From: an uncultured Paracoccaceae bacterium | Lineage (GTDB): Bacteria > Pseudomonadota > Alphaproteobacteria > Rhodobacterales > Rhodobacteraceae | Length of the DNA stretch: 64,000 nucleotides | Direction of reading: 5' to 3' | Assembly: GCA_947503775.1 (NCBI GenBank) | Contig: CANNFE010000001.1 | Span: 434,001-498,000 of the forward strand | Part shown: positions 1 to 9,490 of the stretch, piece by piece | Layout: every line of letters begins with the position of its first letter | Numbering within the stretch: the first letter of the stretch is position 1 | The notes under the pieces: generated by a model | Seen by the model: only the letters and a program-made list of their open reading frames with translations | Databases searched by the model: none | Told to the model about the DNA's origin: nothing | Made by a program: the position numbers and the translations under genes

Positions 1-598
1 ACCAGGCCCGCACCGCGACATAGCCCGCAAAAAGCAGCACCAGCATCAGGCCCGGCAGGATCCCGGCCACGAAAAGCCGCGCGATGCTCTGCTCGGTTGC
101 CACGCCATAGACGATCAGGATGATCGAGGGCGGAATCAGCAGCCCCAGCGTCGCCGATCCCGCCAGCGTGCCCAGGATCAGCCCTTCGGGATAGCCGCGC
201 TTGGTCAGCTCCGGCACCGACATCCGCCCAATGGTCGCCGCCGTCGCCGCCGACGATCCCGAAACGGCGGCAAAGATCGCGCAGCCCAGAACGTTCACAT
301 GCAAAAGCCGCCCGGGCGCGCGCACCAGCCACGGCGCCAGCCCCGAGAACATGTCTTCGGAGAGCCGAGAGCGCAGCAGGATCTCTCCCATCAGGATAAA
401 AAGCGGCAGCGCCGCCAGCGCCCAGCTGTGGCTATGCCCCCACAGCGTCGTCGCCAGGATCAGCCCCGCAGGCGCGCCCGAAAACAGCGTGATCGCCACG
501 AACGCAACCAGCCCCAACGCCACCGCGATCCAGACGCCCGAGGCGAGCAGCGCGAACAGCACACCCAGCAGAACCAAGGCGGTAACGGGATCGCTCAC
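1..598 (-). CDS. dctM: TRAP transporter large permease DctM (partial, 3' end outside window)
   Basis: This is the large 12-TM-type membrane subunit of a TRAP transporter, which couples solute uptake to an ion gradient. The ORF track misses it because it leaves the window at base 1. Translating the minus strand from GTG at 598 gives MSDPVTALVLLGVLFALL, a hydrophobic protein that includes LPLFILMGEIL, AATAATIGRMSVPEL and GLLIPPSIILIVYG, all typical of DctM. The GTG lies one base past the dctQ stop codon, so the two are translationally coupled. About 199 codons are visible, roughly half of a normal DctM. Confidence 0.9.
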   Translation of the reverse strand, partial: MSDPVTALVLLGVLFALLASGVWIAVALGLVAFVAITLFSGAPAGLILATTLWGHSHSWALAALPLFILMGEILLRSRLSEDMFSGLAPWLVRAPGRLLHVNVLGCAIFAAVSGSSAATAATIGRMSVPELTKRGYPEGLILGTLAGSATLGLLIPPSIILIVYGVATEQSIARLFVAGILPGLMLVLLFAGYVAVRAW

Positions 599-599
599 C

Positions 600-1127
600 T
601 CAGATCTTCCACGCTTTGCAGGACCGAAGCTCTGCCGGACGGCGCACCAGCTCAATCGCGCTGTCCAAAGCCGCGACGGTGAACAGTCCCAGCCCCAGAA
701 CCAGCGGCACCTGCACGATCCAAAGCGGCACGGCCACGATTCCCGTCGAGGTATCGCCATAGCGCAGGCTCTCCTCGATCAGACTGCCCGCGTAGAAACT
801 CGCATAGCCCCCCGCCACCGCAACGAGCGCCAGCACCGCCACGCCCAGCCAGCGCCGAACACCCGGCCCGAACCGGTCCGTGACGAGCGTCACGCGCACA
901 TGCGCGCCCTCCCGCAGTGTATGCGGCATCGCCAGAAAGGTCGCCGCCGCCAGCATGAAGCCCGCGAAATCGGCATAGGACGGGATGGTCGAGGGCAGAA
1001 CGGGTCCGAAAATCCGCGCCGACAGGTTCAGCAGGATCTGCGCGCTGATCAGCAGACAGATCCCAAGGATCATCACACCGGCAAGAAACCCGGCGCCGCG
1101 ATAGACCCCGTCGAGGATCCTGCGCAT
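600..1127 (-). CDS. dctQ: TRAP transporter small permease DctQ
   Basis: This 175-residue protein has four hydrophobic segments, as expected of a TRAP small permease (DctQ, typically 160-200 residues). It contains the family-type stretch MPHTLREGAHVRVTLV, in which HVRV is characteristic. It lies between dctP (10 bases upstream) and dctM (1 base downstream) on the same strand, so the three form one operon. DctQ pairs with DctM in the inner membrane. The substrate cannot be told from this subunit. Confidence 0.9.
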   Translation of the reverse strand: MRRILDGVYRGAGFLAGVMILGICLLISAQILLNLSARIFGPVLPSTIPSYADFAGFMLAAATFLAMPHTLREGAHVRVTLVTDRFGPGVRRWLGVAVLALVAVAGGYASFYAGSLIEESLRYGDTSTGIVAVPLWIVQVPLVLGLGLFTVAALDSAIELVRRPAELRSCKAWKI

Positions 1128-1137
1128 AAGGCCCGCC

Positions 1138-2106
1138 CTAGTTGTTCTGATAGCCCGTCAGGATCGACTTGGCCTGATCGGACGCCGCATCCTCCCAAGT
1201 CTCCAGCATCTGCGTGCCAACGTCCAAAAGTTCGGCCATCAGCGCATCGCTCGGCGCGTAAACCTCGACCCCGTTCTCGGCCAGCACCGCCGTCTTCCCC
1301 TCGGCCTCGGCCGCCGACATCTCCCAGCCGCGCTGTTCGGCCGCCGCAGCGGCCTCCATCACCGCCGCCTGCGTCGCCTCGTCCAAACCGTCAAAGACCC
1401 GCTGGTTCACCACGACGATATTCTTGGGCAGCCACGCATTGATCGGGCTGAAATGGCTGACGAAATCCCAGGCCGAGGAATTGGCCCCGGTCGAGGGCGA
1501 CGTGATCATCGCCTCCACCTGACCCGTCGAAAAGGCCTGCGGAATGTCGGGCGCCTCCACCTGCACGGGCGCCGCGCCCACGATCTGCGCGAATTCTTCC
1601 AGCGAGGCGTTATAGGCCCGGAACCGCAATCCCCCCAGCCCGTCCACGCCCGCGATCTCTCCATTCGTGTAAAGCCCCTGCGCCGGCCACGGCACGGAAA
1701 AGAGCGGCATCAGCCCCTCTTCGGCGAGCAGCTCCGTGATCACCGGCTTCTGCGCCTCCCACAGCTTCTGCGCCTGCTCGTAGCTGGTCGCCAGAAACGG
1801 CTGCGTGTCCAGACCGTAAGCCGCATCCTCGTTCGACAGACGGCTCAGCAGAAACTCCCCGATCGGCACCTGCCGCGAGCGTACGGCATTCTTTATCTCG
1901 GCATGGGGAAAGAGCGATCCGGCCGAATGCACCGTGATGTCCAAAGCGCCATCCGTCGCCTCCCTCAGATCATCGGCGAATTGCGCGATATTCTGCGTGT
2001 GGAACGTGGCATCCCCATAAGGCGTCGGCATATCCCAGGCCTGAGCCAGGGCCCCGCCCGCGCTCAACATCATCCCCGCGACGGCAGCGATCCAGGTCTT
2101 CATCAT
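1138..2106 (-). CDS. dctP: TRAP transporter substrate-binding protein DctP
   Basis: This is the periplasmic solute receptor of the dctPQM operon, 322 residues. The ORF track extends it to 2271, but the start at 2106 (ATGATGAAG) has an AGGAGAG ribosome-binding site just upstream and gives a clean signal peptide ending at ALAQA. The mature part shows the DctP pattern: a TFHTQNIAQFADDL opening, then HSAGSLFPHAEIKNAVRSRQV, then GLRFRAYNASLEEFAQIVGAAPV and a segment like QAFSTGQVEAMITSPSTG. The substrate is unknown; it looks like a generic C4-dicarboxylate-type receptor and is distinct from the second TRAP receptor at 20373. Confidence 0.88.
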   Translation of the reverse strand: MMKTWIAAVAGMMLSAGGALAQAWDMPTPYGDATFHTQNIAQFADDLREATDGALDITVHSAGSLFPHAEIKNAVRSRQVPIGEFLLSRLSNEDAAYGLDTQPFLATSYEQAQKLWEAQKPVITELLAEEGLMPLFSVPWPAQGLYTNGEIAGVDGLGGLRFRAYNASLEEFAQIVGAAPVQVEAPDIPQAFSTGQVEAMITSPSTGANSSAWDFVSHFSPINAWLPKNIVVVNQRVFDGLDEATQAAVMEAAAAAEQRGWEMSAAEAEGKTAVLAENGVEVYAPSDALMAELLDVGTQMLETWEDAASDQAKSILTGYQNN

Positions 2107-2224
2107 CGTCTCTCCTGTCGAACCGGGGCTCTGGCAGCGGCCCCCTTCCGGCACCTCGACGGGCACCGTCTTGCATGGTGACGTAAAGTCAGCCGCAATG
2201 GCAATGGCCGATTGCCCTCGGACC

Positions 2225-2704
2225 CTAGCCCCCGTCTGGCTCCGCCAGTGAAACAGGCAGGGCTGCCGCAACCTTGGTCTGGCGCAGCACGAAATTGGTC
2301 ATCGCATTGCGCACCACACCCAGCCGCAACACCTCTTTCATGATGAAATGCTCCAGCGCCTCGGGATCGGTCTCGGCCACCTTCAGTACGTAATCGCTCT
2401 CCCCGGTGATCGACGCACACTCGATTACCTGAGCGCTCCCGTCCACGAACGCATTGAACGTCTCGACCGACACCTCGCTGTGATCGGTCAGCGAGATATG
2501 CACATAGGCAAACGCCTTCAGCCCTAGCTTCTTGCCGTCGAGAATGGCGGCATAGCGGCGGATATACCCCTCCTCCTCGAGCTTTCGGACCCGCCGCCAG
2601 CACGGCGATGGCGACAGCCCGACCGCCTGAGACAGATCCTGCATGCTTGCCCGCCCGTTCCGCTGAAGCTCCCGCAGGATCCGGCGCTCATAGACATCCA
2701 GCAT
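2225..2704 (-). CDS. Lrp/AsnC family transcriptional regulator
   Basis: This 159-residue regulator starts at ATG 2704 behind a GGGGGAAAG site; the longer track ORF begins in noncoding sequence. The N-terminal winged helix-turn-helix reads DVYERRILRELQRNGRASMQDLSQAVGLS, followed by the PCWRRVRKLEEEGYI recognition helix of the Lrp family. The C-terminal RAM ligand-binding domain includes TGESDYVLKV. It diverges from the phenylalanine hydroxylase gene, with 127 bases between the two starts. By analogy with Lrp-type activators of aromatic amino-acid catabolism it probably controls that gene. The ligand is inferred, not shown. Confidence 0.9.
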   Translation of the reverse strand: MLDVYERRILRELQRNGRASMQDLSQAVGLSPSPCWRRVRKLEEEGYIRRYAAILDGKKLGLKAFAYVHISLTDHSEVSVETFNAFVDGSAQVIECASITGESDYVLKVAETDPEALEHFIMKEVLRLGVVRNAMTNFVLRQTKVAAALPVSLAEPDGG

Positions 2705-2831
2705 GATCTTTCCCCCATTTTGCGCCTCAGCGGCAAAACCCACCTCAGATCTCGGCAAAACCGTCAACAACAGACAGAACCCTCCTCATTCAACATCATA
2801 TCCTGTCTTCAGACCAGTCAGGGAGGATCCG

Positions 2832-3629
2832 ATGCCAAATTCCACGAGCTACACCGCCAAGATACCGGACGAGAGCGGCCAGATCCCCTATACCGACGCC
2901 GAAAATGCCGTCTGGGCCGATCTCGTCGCCCGTCAGCAACCGAATGTCGACCGGTTCTCGGCTCCCGAATATCTCGCTGGCCAGCGCAAGCTCGACCTGC
3001 AGCACACCCGCATTCCGCAATGAAAGGACGTCTCGGCCCGGCTCCTCGATCTGACCGGCTGGCAGGTCGAGCCCGTCCCCGCGCTCATCGGTTTCAAGCA
3101 GTTCTTCGCCATGCTCGCGAACCGGACCTTCCCCGCCGCCTCCTTCATCCGCCGCCGCGAGGATTTCGACTATATCGAAGAGCCCGACATCTTTCACGAG
3201 ATCTACGGCCACACGCCGCTTCTCACCGATCCCCGCTTCGCCGCCTTCTCGCAAAAGATCGGAGAGACCGGCCGCGCCTGCGACAGCGCCGACTATGCCT
3301 GGCTGATCCGCCTTTACTGGTTCACCATCGAATTCGGCCTCATCCATTCGGGCAACGCGATCAAGGCGCTCGGCTCGGGGCTCGCCTCCTCGCCCACCGA
3401 ACTGATCCACGCGGTAGCCGGCACGGATCCGCAGCGCAAACCCTTCGACGTCATCGATATCCTGCGCACCCCCTACCGCATCGACATCCACCAGCCGATC
3501 TATTTCGTTCTCGAGGACGCGGATCAGCTCTTCGAGGCCGCCGAGCGCGACCTGCAGGCCGACATCCGCGCCGCCCGCGCGATGGGCCTGCACGCCCCGA
3601 CCTATGACCCCGAGGCAAAGGCCGGCTGA
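2832..3629 (+). pseudogene. phhA: phenylalanine 4-hydroxylase with in-frame premature TGA
   Basis: The reading frame from ATG 2832 (GGGAGG site upstream) is a bacterial pterin-dependent phenylalanine 4-hydroxylase of about 265 codons, but codon 64 (3021-3023) is TGA. Both track ORFs (2703-3023 and 3111-3629) are in the same frame, so this is a nonsense change and not a frameshift. Homology continues across it: RIPQ, stop, then KDVSARLLDLTGWQVEPVPALIGF, where family members continue without a break. The catalytic part is downstream and intact: EPDIFHEIYGH supplies the two iron-binding histidines, and IEFGL supplies the glutamate. A CGA to TGA change would explain it. It is either a true inactivation, a base error or a readthrough case. 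A 172-residue product from ATG 3111 lacks a clear ribosome-binding site. Confidence 0.85.
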
Positions 3630-3633
3630 CCCA

Positions 3634-3661
3634 AAAAGGGGCGGATCGCGCCGCCCCTTTT
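3634..3661. terminator. bidirectional intrinsic terminator
   Basis: AAAAGGGGCGG and CCGCCCCTTTT form an 11-bp stem around a 6-base loop. It lies between the convergent phhA and VWA genes. The A and T ends let it act on both strands. Confidence 0.8.
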
Positions 3662-3701
3662 GCACATCACGACACCTCTGGCATCCCCAAGCGCACCTCG
3701 A

Positions 3702-4772
3702 TCACCACGGATCCAGAAAATGCATCTCTCCCGGTGCAAGCACGATCGTCTCGACCTCAACCCCGTCCAGCACGACCGTGTAAGCGCCCGCTGGGATCTG
3801 CATCAAAGGGTGACCCTTCATGTGAAAGACCCGCCCGTCCGCGCGCCGCAGGTCGACCTCCACCCCGGGCACCAGCACGCCGATGCGCGCCAGCCCGAAA
3901 TCCCGCGCCAAGATCGTCCGAACATCGTTCGGCTCGGCAAAGAAGGGCGGCGAGGTGTAATCGGCAAAGACGAACTGATACGCCCCCGCCGGCAGCGGCT
4001 CGAACGCGGTCTTGGACAGACGCGTCAGCACCGTCCCGCTCGACGCGTCGATCACATCGACCGGCCCGGTCACATCGCCGCCCAAACGGATCTTCGCAAC
4101 CGCATCGGCCCTCTCTTCCGGCAAACGAAGGGCGGCGTCCCGGACAATCCTCTCCCGCAGCCTATCAAATGTCTGATACAGCGCATCCATCGTCTCGACC
4201 CCGTGAAACGCGCCCCCGGTGCTCTGCGCGACGCAGCTCAGGCTCTCGCGCATCCTCGCATCCACCCTGATCCCCACCACGTGAATGGTGACGTCGACCC
4301 CCTCGCGGCGCAGCTGGCGCGCCACCGCGCAGGGATCGCCGCCGCAGGTCTCGAACCCGTCGGACACCAGAACGACCGAAACCGCCGTGTCGCCCTGCCG
4401 GATCACCGCCCCCGCGCGCTGCAGGCTCGCCGCGATCGGCGTTCCCCCTCCGGGCCTGACATAGGCCAGCGAATAAAGCATATCCTCCCGCGACATCGCC
4501 CCCGGAGCGGCAATGAGCGTCACGCCATCGCACGCCCTGGGCCGCTCGTGACTATAGGACATCAGCCCCGCCTCGATCTCGTCGGGCAAGCCATCGATCA
4601 GCCCCGCCATGACATCCGTGGCCGCAGCGATCCTCGACACGCCATCGAGCGAGCGCATCATCGACCCCGACCCGTCCAAAATGAAAAGAACCCGCCCCCC
4701 GGGCGCCTCCTCCGACTGCAGGCCAGGCGCGAATGCCATGAAGGCCCCGATCAAAAAAGGTATGAAACGCAT
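3702..4772 (-). CDS. secreted von Willebrand factor A domain protein
   Basis: This 356-residue protein starts at ATG 4772 with a GGAG site; the track start at 5021 is too far upstream. A signal peptide (MRFIPFLIGAFMAFAPG) is followed by a VWA domain with the metal-ion adhesion motif DGSGSM at about residue 35. Further VWA elements are LVSDGFETCGGDPC and TIHVVGIRVDARM. The C-terminal third is a beta-rich region without a recognised domain (GAYQFVFADY, GAYTVVLDGVEVET). It is a lone gene that diverges from the small barrel gene. Its role is unknown; VWA proteins of this type bind metal and partner proteins in the periplasm. Confidence 0.82.
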   Translation of the reverse strand: MRFIPFLIGAFMAFAPGLQSEEAPGGRVLFILDGSGSMMRSLDGVSRIAAATDVMAGLIDGLPDEIEAGLMSYSHERPRACDGVTLIAAPGAMSREDMLYSLAYVRPGGGTPIAASLQRAGAVIRQGDTAVSVVLVSDGFETCGGDPCAVARQLRREGVDVTIHVVGIRVDARMRESLSCVAQSTGGAFHGVETMDALYQTFDRLRERIVRDAALRLPEERADAVAKIRLGGDVTGPVDVIDASSGTVLTRLSKTAFEPLPAGAYQFVFADYTSPPFFAEPNDVRTILARDFGLARIGVLVPGVEVDLRRADGRVFHMKGHPLMQIPAGAYTVVLDGVEVETIVLAPGEMHFLDPW

Positions 4773-5042
4773 GAAGATCTCCAGATCTCTGAAATGTCGT
4801 AAAAGAAACAAACGCTGACGGCTGTAAAAACAGCCGAAGGTTACCCAGCGATCCCTTGATTTCCAAATGAAAAAGCACAGGACGCTCTGATCCGCCCCGC
4901 GCCGATGGACGCCATGGAGCAGCCGACGCCCCGGCCTGTGCCTTTGCCACCACATCCCTCGAAGAAGGAACATATGGTGGATGCAGCAAACATCGGATCC
5001 ACTTACAGTAGAAAGCGTCAATCGAGCAAAAGGACAACAACG

Positions 5043-5630
5043 ATGACACGCTTTACAGGTTTAGCAGCAATTCTGATTTCAGTACCCGCGCTTTTATCCG
5101 CGCAAGACAGCTTCGGCATCCCGACCGGCCCATATGTAGGCCTCACGCTGGGCAGCACCCAATACGAGGGGGACGTTGACGTCGATGGAGGCGAGTTCGG
5201 TCTCGTTGCGGGCTTCGCAGGCACGCGAAACCGTCTCTATGGCGGTCTCGAGATCGAATATGCCTTCTCGGACGTGAGCGGCGAAGATGAATCCGGCGGC
5301 GTCGAGGTTGAGCTTAAGGAAGAAGACAAATTCATCGTCAGCGCCATGCTGGGCGGCGTCGTCGCTCCGAACTTCGTCCTCTACGGCAAGGTCAGCTCGA
5401 TGGCGATCGATTACGAACTTGAAGGCAGAGGCTTCGGTCAAAGCGTCTCGTTCGAGGATGGCAGCCGCGGCACCGGGCTTGGTATCGGCGCCCAGTATTT
5501 CGCCACCCCGCAGGTTTCCGTGCGCGGCGAAGTCATGAACTTCGAAGTCGATCTCGAATTCGACGATCTTGACCTCGAAAGCGATGCCGACGGCACCATG
5601 GCCAAGCTGGGCGTGATGTATCACTTCTAA
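5043..5630 (+). CDS. outer-membrane beta-barrel family protein
   Basis: This 195-residue protein starts at ATG 5043 behind AAAGGAC; the upstream extension in the track is noncoding. A signal peptide ends near LLSAQ. The rest alternates short amphipathic strands: [60 protein letters not shown]. It ends in [10 protein letters not shown], with the terminal phenylalanine usual for outer-membrane barrels. It resembles the OmpA-like or porin-family small eight-strand barrels. It is very acidic in its loops. It stands alone with its own terminator. Confidence 0.75.
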   Translation: MTRFTGLAAILISVPALLSAQDSFGIPTGPYVGLTLGSTQYEGDVDVDGGEFGLVAGFAGTRNRLYGGLEIEYAFSDVSGEDESGGVEVELKEEDKFIVSAMLGGVVAPNFVLYGKVSSMAIDYELEGRGFGQSVSFEDGSRGTGLGIGAQYFATPQVSVRGEVMNFEVDLEFDDLDLESDADGTMAKLGVMYHF

Positions 5631-5656
5631 GCCTGATCCATCGCAGATATCACAAG

Positions 5657-5681
5657 AAGGGGGGCGATGGCTCCCCTTTTT
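5657..5681 (+). terminator. intrinsic terminator after the barrel gene
   Basis: AAGGGG and CCCCTT pair around a ten-base loop and run into TTTCTTT, 27 bases after the stop codon of the barrel gene. Confidence 0.7.
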
Positions 5682-5734
5682 CTTTGCATCATGGACGTCG
5701 GGACCTTGGGCTCACAACAGGATTCGGCAACCGT

Positions 5735-5748
5735 TGTTAGCGCAAACA
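5735..5748. promoter_or_regulatory. LacI-type operator upstream of edd
   Basis: TGTTAGCGCAAACA is an almost perfect 14-bp palindrome centred on GC, 46 bases before the edd start. The same motif occurs before fbaB (twice), pdhA and, more weakly, eda, and upstream of the second TRAP operon. It has the CG-centred form of LacI-family operators. The central-carbon regulator CceR of Rhodobacter is a natural candidate, but its exact motif was not checked. Confidence 0.6.
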
Positions 5749-5793
5749 CCGCATGCTAAACTCCGCTCGATCCCTCCCTTCAGGAGCAGCCCC

Positions 5794-7593
5794 ATGCCAC
5801 TCGACGACACCATCGCCCGCGTCACCGACCGGATCCGCGAACGCTCGCGCGACACTCGCACGGCCTACCTCTCCAACATGGCCCGCGCCGCCGAGGACGG
5901 CCCCCGCCGCGCGCATCTGAGCTGTGGCAACCAGGCCCATGCCTATGCCGCGATGGGCGAGGACAAGGACGCGCTCACCGGCACCGCGCCTAATATCGGC
6001 ATCATCACGGCCTACAACGACATGCTCAGCGCCCACCAACCCTTCGCCACCTATCCCGACCAGATCAAGGAGGCCGCCCGCGCAGCCGGGGCTACCGCCC
6101 AGGTCGCGGGCGGCGTGCCCGCCATGTGCGACGGCGTCACGCAAGGCCAGACTGGCATGGAGCTCTCCCTCTTCTCCCGCGACGTCATCGCGCTGGCCGC
6201 AGGCGTGGGCCTCTCGCACAACACCTTCGACGCCGCGCTCTATCTCGGCGTCTGCGACAAGATCGTCCCGGGTCTCATCATCGCCGCCGCCACCTTCGGA
6301 TACATCCCCGGCCTCTTCGTGCCCGCCGGTCCCATGACCTCGGGTCTGCCCAACGACCAAAAGGCCAAGGTCCGCCAGCAGTTCGCCGCCGGAGAGATCG
6401 GCCGCGACAAGCTGATGGAGGCCGAGATGGCCTCCTATCACGGCCCCGGCACCTGCACCTTCTACGGCACCGCCAATACCAATCAGATGCTCATGGAGTT
6501 CATGGGCCTCCACCTGCCCGGCGCCAGCTTCGTCAATCCCGGCACACCGCTGCGTGATGCGCTGACCAAGGCCGCTACCGAGCGTGCCGCCGAGATCACG
6601 GCGCTCGGCAACGCCTACACCCCCGTCAGCGAGGTCCTCGACGAGAAAGCCTTCGTCAACGGCCTCGTGGGCCTCATGGCCACCGGGGGCTCCACGAACC
6701 TTGTCATCCACCTGCCCGCCATGGCCCGCGCCGCCGGCATCCACATCACGCTCGAGGATTTCTCCGACATCTCCGAAGCCGTCCCGCAGATGGCCAAGGT
6801 CTATCCGAACGGCCTTGCCGACGTGAACCACTTTCACGCCGCCGGCGGGCTGGCCTACATGATCGGCAACCTGCTCAAATCGGGCCTTCTGCATGAGGAC
6901 GTCCGCACCGCGGCCGGCGACGGCCTCGAGCTCTACACGCAAGAGCCCAAGCTCGACGGAGACACCCTCACCTACGGCCCCGGCCCCACGGAAAGTCAGA
7001 ACGACCGCATCCTCCGCCCCGCCTCCGACCCCTTCTCGCCGCATGGCGGGCTCACCCAGCTCAAGGGCAATCTCGGCACCGGCGTCATCAAGACCTCCGC
7101 CGTCGACCCCTCCCGCCACATCATTGAGGCGCCTGCCCGCGTCTTCCACGACCAGCACGCCGTCAAGGCCGCCTTCCAGAACGGAGAATTCACCTCCGAC
7201 ACCATCGTCGTCCTGCGCTTCCAGGGCCCTAAATCCAACGGCATGCCGGAACTGCACGCCCTGACGCCCGTCCTGTCCGTTCTGCAGGACCGAGGGCTCA
7301 AGGTTGCCCTCGTCACCGACGGCCGCATGTCGGGCGCCTCAGGGAAGGTCCCGTCCGCCATCCATGTCTGCCCCGAAGCGGCGGCGGGTGGCCCCCTCGC
7401 CTATCTCCAGGACGGAGACATCGTCCGCCTCGACGCCACCACCGGCACAATCGAAACCCACGCCGATCTGACTGCCCGCCAGCCCGCCAAACCCGACCTC
7501 AGCGGCAACGGCACCGGCGTCGGCCGCGAGCTGTTCGAGGCCTTCCGCAAGAACTGCGGCATGGCCAGCGCAGGCGCGGGGGTGGTGGTGTGA
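5794..7593 (+). CDS. edd: phosphogluconate dehydratase
   Basis: Edd dehydrates 6-phosphogluconate to KDPG in the Entner-Doudoroff pathway. The start at ATG 5794 follows CAGGAG and gives 599 residues, the normal size. It belongs to the IlvD/Edd family: iron-sulfur cluster cysteines sit in [14 protein letters not shown] and in GVCDKIVPG, and [15 protein letters not shown] and [15 protein letters not shown] are conserved family blocks. A LacI-type operator lies directly upstream. In this genome segment eda is not adjacent but about 3.1 kb downstream, with unrelated genes between them, so edd is probably transcribed alone. Confidence 0.97.
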   Translation: MPLDDTIARVTDRIRERSRDTRTAYLSNMARAAEDGPRRAHLSCGNQAHAYAAMGEDKDALTGTAPNIGIITAYNDMLSAHQPFATYPDQIKEAARAAGATAQVAGGVPAMCDGVTQGQTGMELSLFSRDVIALAAGVGLSHNTFDAALYLGVCDKIVPGLIIAAATFGYIPGLFVPAGPMTSGLPNDQKAKVRQQFAAGEIGRDKLMEAEMASYHGPGTCTFYGTANTNQMLMEFMGLHLPGASFVNPGTPLRDALTKAATERAAEITALGNAYTPVSEVLDEKAFVNGLVGLMATGGSTNLVIHLPAMARAAGIHITLEDFSDISEAVPQMAKVYPNGLADVNHFHAAGGLAYMIGNLLKSGLLHEDVRTAAGDGLELYTQEPKLDGDTLTYGPGPTESQNDRILRPASDPFSPHGGLTQLKGNLGTGVIKTSAVDPSRHIIEAPARVFHDQHAVKAAFQNGEFTSDTIVVLRFQGPKSNGMPELHALTPVLSVLQDRGLKVALVTDGRMSGASGKVPSAIHVCPEAAAGGPLAYLQDGDIVRLDATTGTIETHADLTARQPAKPDLSGNGTGVGRELFEAFRKNCGMASAGAGVVV

Positions 7594-7708
7594 AGTCAAG
7601 TGCTCAAGGTTAGAAGTTAACGTTTTGTTAATACGTATGACCGATTACTAGTTATGTTTTAGTGGTTGATTCTAAGATATTAGACTCATTTTTTTGGAAG
7701 TGCGAGCA

Positions 7709-8512
7709 TTGGAAGAGAAAGAGGCGCAAAATTTTAATATTAGAGATATTGAGCTAGCGAGGGTCGAAGCGAAGATTGAGACGATAGATAGTTTACTTTC
7801 AAGTATTCATACAAAAGAGCATAAGGGAGTGTGGACTATTGGTATTTTTGCCAGCTTATTTACTCTTATATCACTTAGCTTTAATACTTGGAATACTAGC
7901 CTCTTCGACAGCGCAATAAAAGACGCGAAAAGAGAAATAGAGGTACTCGCGGGCATACTCAAGCCTGAGTCTGCATTTGTTCATGGCCTGCAGGGCCTCG
8001 ACGATAGCAATATTTTGATGGAAGCAGTAATAATTCCATCCTCTATTGAAGGTATCAAGTATTTTACGGTTACGCTTAGCGGTACAGTGATCGTAGGTGT
8101 CGAAGGAGGTCCTGGTCGTATTCTTGGATACAGCGGAGCAACTCAAGGGCCAATAGCGCAATTCGAGACCCGAACCTTTCACGGCGAGCTATCAGAAACG
8201 CAGAAGCAAAAGAGCGAGCTAGGCAGTTTTGACACAGAGGGGCTTGAGAACGGAAGAATCGTAACGGAAACCGCACCAATTCATGTAAACATTTATCGTA
8301 GGTCCAAATTTTTTAGTTGCGGTGAGGCAGCTAAGGCGATCGACGAACTAATTTCACTAGGAAACGATGTTGGCAAAGTTGGCATTGTTCCTTTTTTCTC
8401 TGGAATAGATGAACCTTTAGAGGAACACATTTTTTTTAATGTAACTATTGTCCGGGGAGATAACCCAACCTGCGAAAAGATGTCTGCAATGGCAAAATGG
8501 AACTTTCAGTGA
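7709..8512 (+). CDS. AT-rich orphan membrane-anchored protein
   Basis: I do not recognise this protein. The frame is open from TTG 7694; I prefer TTG 7709, which has GGAAG eight bases upstream and gives 267 residues. The N-terminus (about 35 residues) is charged and probably helical or coiled (RDIELARVEAKIETIDSLLSSI), followed by one membrane segment (GIFASLFTLISLSF) and a roughly 200-residue domain with two cysteines (SKFFSCGEA, NPTCEKM). Two 60-base lines counted by hand inside the gene are 35% G+C, against 72% in the last line of edd. Codon choice is clearly foreign. It sits between edd and eda, so it probably arrived by horizontal transfer. No integrase or repeat was seen around it. Confidence 0.6.
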   Translation: MEEKEAQNFNIRDIELARVEAKIETIDSLLSSIHTKEHKGVWTIGIFASLFTLISLSFNTWNTSLFDSAIKDAKREIEVLAGILKPESAFVHGLQGLDDSNILMEAVIIPSSIEGIKYFTVTLSGTVIVGVEGGPGRILGYSGATQGPIAQFETRTFHGELSETQKQKSELGSFDTEGLENGRIVTETAPIHVNIYRRSKFFSCGEAAKAIDELISLGNDVGKVGIVPFFSGIDEPLEEHIFFNVTIVRGDNPTCEKMSAMAKWNFQ

Positions 8513-8724
8513 TGACGTTGCTTCTCCTCAACAACCATATGGTGGGTGATTTCACCCATCATTCAAATCCACCACAGATCGCGGGACAGACCGGTCCACA
8601 CACACTTAAGCCTCTTTGACGTCCCGGACCTGACCCCGGATCTCTCTCTTACCACACGCGGACCCATTGCAACTGTCTCCACCAAACCCTACCCCCCCAC
8701 CCCCACTTCGGCTAAACCACCTCC

Positions 8725-9330
8725 ATGCCCACCTTCCTCACCTCCGAAGCCGACCTCGTCGCCCTCTACGGCACGCCGAAACCCGCCTCAACGGTCAAGG
8801 TCGCCCGCCACCTCACCCCAGAATACCGCGCCTGGATCGAAGCCGCGCCGTTCTGCGCTCTGGCCACTGTCGGGCCCGAGGGGACCGATTGCTCCCCGCG
8901 CGGCGATGATGGTGCTGTCGTGCAGATCGTCGGCGACACCACGCTCGCCCTGCCCGACCGGCGCGGCAACGACCGGCTCGACACGCTGCGCAACATCATC
9001 CGCGATCCGCGCCTGTCGCTGATGTTCCTCGTCCCAGGCTCGGCCACCGTGATCCGCATCAACGGCACCGGCCGCATCGCCGCCGATCCCGAGACGCTCG
9101 CCCGCTTCGCCGTTCAGGGCGCAGAGCCGCGCAGCGTTCTCTTCATCGAGATCCGCGAGGTCTATTTCCAATGCGCCCGCGCCGTTCTGCGCGCAGGCCT
9201 CTGGACCGGGCAAGACGCACCGGACCTGCCCAGCCCGGGAGAGATCCTGTCCACCATGAGCGAAGGAGAGGTCGGCGGCCCCGCCTATGACGCAGCCTGG
9301 CCTGCCCGCGCCGCCAAGACGATGTGGTAG
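8725..9330 (+). CDS. PPOX-type FMN-dependent flavoprotein
   Basis: This 201-residue protein belongs to the pyridoxamine 5'-phosphate oxidase-like split-barrel family, in the subgroup called MSMEG_1061 family. Supporting stretches are APFCALATVGPEGTDCSPRGD near residue 40, then DRRGNDRLDTLRNIIRDPRLSLMFLVPG, and the late IEIREVYFQCARAVLRAGLW. The pattern fits flavin-binding oxidoreductases acting on small molecules; the physiological substrate is unknown. Base composition has returned to the GC-rich genome norm, in contrast to the gene upstream. No strong ribosome-binding site precedes ATG 8725, but the family N-terminus fits this start. Confidence 0.85.
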   Translation: MPTFLTSEADLVALYGTPKPASTVKVARHLTPEYRAWIEAAPFCALATVGPEGTDCSPRGDDGAVVQIVGDTTLALPDRRGNDRLDTLRNIIRDPRLSLMFLVPGSATVIRINGTGRIAADPETLARFAVQGAEPRSVLFIEIREVYFQCARAVLRAGLWTGQDAPDLPSPGEILSTMSEGEVGGPAYDAAWPARAAKTMW

Positions 9331-9490
9331 GCGCGATCCGGCCCCCGGGACGTCGTCAAACCAAAGCGCATCCAAAGGCCGTTGCAGGCCTGCCAAGGCG
9401 CGCCGTCAGAACTCTGCTCCGCCGGGAAAATGGCTAGGATCCGGTCCCAAGCCGGTCTACTGATCTGAAAAAGCAGAACAAGGTCAGATC

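Noticed and set aside
5737-7257. 506-residue minus-strand ORF opposite edd
   Set aside because: A shadow of edd in a GC-rich frame; glycine-, valine- and glutamate-rich with no motif or ribosome-binding site, while edd itself is unmistakable.
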